A stretch of 64,000 bases of DNA, taken from NCBI GenBank assembly GCA_963819845.1, contig CAWFXQ010000016.1, positions 186,001 through 250,000 on the forward strand. Direction: 5' to 3'. The notes beneath the pieces were generated by a model, which did not search any database, was not told the origin of the DNA, and worked only from the letters and a program-made list of their open reading frames with translations. Within the stretch, counting starts at the first letter, position 1, and the number at the start of each line of letters is the position of its first letter. Below, in pieces: positions 63,559 through 64,000 of the stretch. The position numbers and the translations under genes were made by a program. This DNA comes from DATAGF01 sp963819845. Its GTDB lineage: Bacteria > Actinomycetota > Thermoleophilia > Miltoncostaeales > Miltoncostaeaceae.

Positions 63559-64000
63559 TCACGCCGCGAGCAGCCGGTCGATCGCGTCGCGGGGTAGCGG
63601 AGGCGTGCCGGTGTCGCCGGGGCGCAGCTCCTCGCCCGGCCGGTGGAAGTCGGAGCCGCCGGTCGCGACCAGCCCGTGGCGCCGGGCCAGCGCCGCGTAG
63701 GCGTCGCGGCGCTCGGGGGTGTGGTCGGGGCGGTGGACCTCGATGCCGCGCAGCCCGGCGGCCGCCAGGCGCGCGACGAGCGCCGACAGCGCGGGGGCGT
63801 CCATGCGCAGCGAGGCGGGGTGGGCGAGGGCGGCCGCGCCGCCCGACTCGGCCACCAGGCGCACGGCCTCTTCGGGCTCCAGCCCGCGGTGGGGGACGGC
63901 GGCCGGGCCGTCGTCGGCCAGGAAGCGGTCGAAGGCCTCCTGGCGGTCGCGCGCGTGGCCCGCCGCGACGACCGCGTCGGCCAGGTGGGGCCGGCCGATC
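63559..64000 (-). CDS. PHP-domain metal-dependent phosphoesterase (5' end outside window)
   Basis: The C-terminal 146 residues of a PHP-family protein of the YciV/RNase AM type: HLADAVVAAGHARDRQEAFD, GLEPEEAVRLVAESGGAAAL, the metal-binding AHPASL, GIEVHRPDHTPERRDAYAAL and GSDFH. The frame is open to the window end, so the N-terminal metal ligands are not visible. It ends 28 bases from the peptidase gene on the same strand. Confidence 0.9.
   Translation of the reverse strand, partial: IGRPHLADAVVAAGHARDRQEAFDRFLADDGPAAVPHRGLEPEEAVRLVAESGGAAALAHPASLRMDAPALSALVARLAAAGLRGIEVHRPDHTPERRDAYAALARRHGLVATGGSDFHRPGEELRPGDTGTPPLPRDAIDRLLAA

Noticed and set aside
1..64000. CRISPR arrays, insertion-sequence ends, rRNA genes, known riboswitches
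   Set aside because: No regularly spaced repeats, transposase genes with terminal repeats, rRNA segments or recognisable riboswitch cores were seen on reading both strands.

Overview
The window is a very GC-rich chromosomal segment of an actinobacterium. The futalosine-route menaquinone enzyme MqnE, GTG-rich gene starts, many 4-base GTGA gene overlaps and several typical actinobacterial families (DUF2203, DUF1802, DUF2252, DUF6325) fit a deep-branching class such as Thermoleophilia. That placement is inference; no rRNA is present.

From 1 to about 37.6 kb lies an ordinary chromosomal backbone. It holds an aldo/keto reductase (cut by the window edge), an isocitrate/isopropylmalate dehydrogenase homologue, a DUF1802-ferredoxin-MarR operon, mqnE, a corA-HIT-phosphomannomutase-ABC operon in which every junction is a GTGA overlap, a NarL-type two-component set, trpF-trpB-trpA, a cold-shock protein, a receptor Ser/Thr kinase, recQ, a B12/radical-SAM enzyme beside a polysaccharide deacetylase, and a selenocysteine cassette. 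The cassette consists of tRNA-Sec (25957-26049) and, about 4 kb further on, selA and selB. Between them sit a single-module A-T-TE synthetase with unusual active-site residues and an AbrB/PIN toxin-antitoxin pair.

From 37.7 to 59.9 kb lies a genomic island. It is bounded by a 42-bp perfect direct repeat: the intact tRNA-Asn gene at 59863-59934 and a copy of its 3' part at 37695-37736. The C-terminal tail of a tyrosine recombinase survives just inside the right end. Two further tRNA 3' fragments (an Arg type and one uncertain) near the left end suggest repeated integration. The island is rich in truncated genes (beta-propeller, DUF3560-like, HNH, SMP-30, alcohol dehydrogenase, metal permease), segmental duplications and stress-related families. 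Its most coherent content is a four-gene minus-strand operon: a DUF1269-arylsulfatase fusion, two tandem paralogous proteins that are each built of two copies of a ~92-residue repeat, and a DyP-type peroxidase. A LuxR/MalT-like regulator, a DUF2252 protein, DUF1269 and DUF6325 proteins and a tiny Arg-rich peptide follow, with evidence of duplication and deletion.

After tRNA-Asn the backbone resumes: a methyltransferase, a small HTH protein, an acidic zinc-ribbon-like protein, an oligoendopeptidase F and a PHP-domain protein cut by the window end.

Several conserved genes (trpB, a CYTH protein, DUF202, the start of a universal stress protein, a methyltransferase, the DyP N-terminus) carry apparent one-base indels in GC runs. 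Either the assembly has residual indel errors or these genes are decaying; raw reads would decide.
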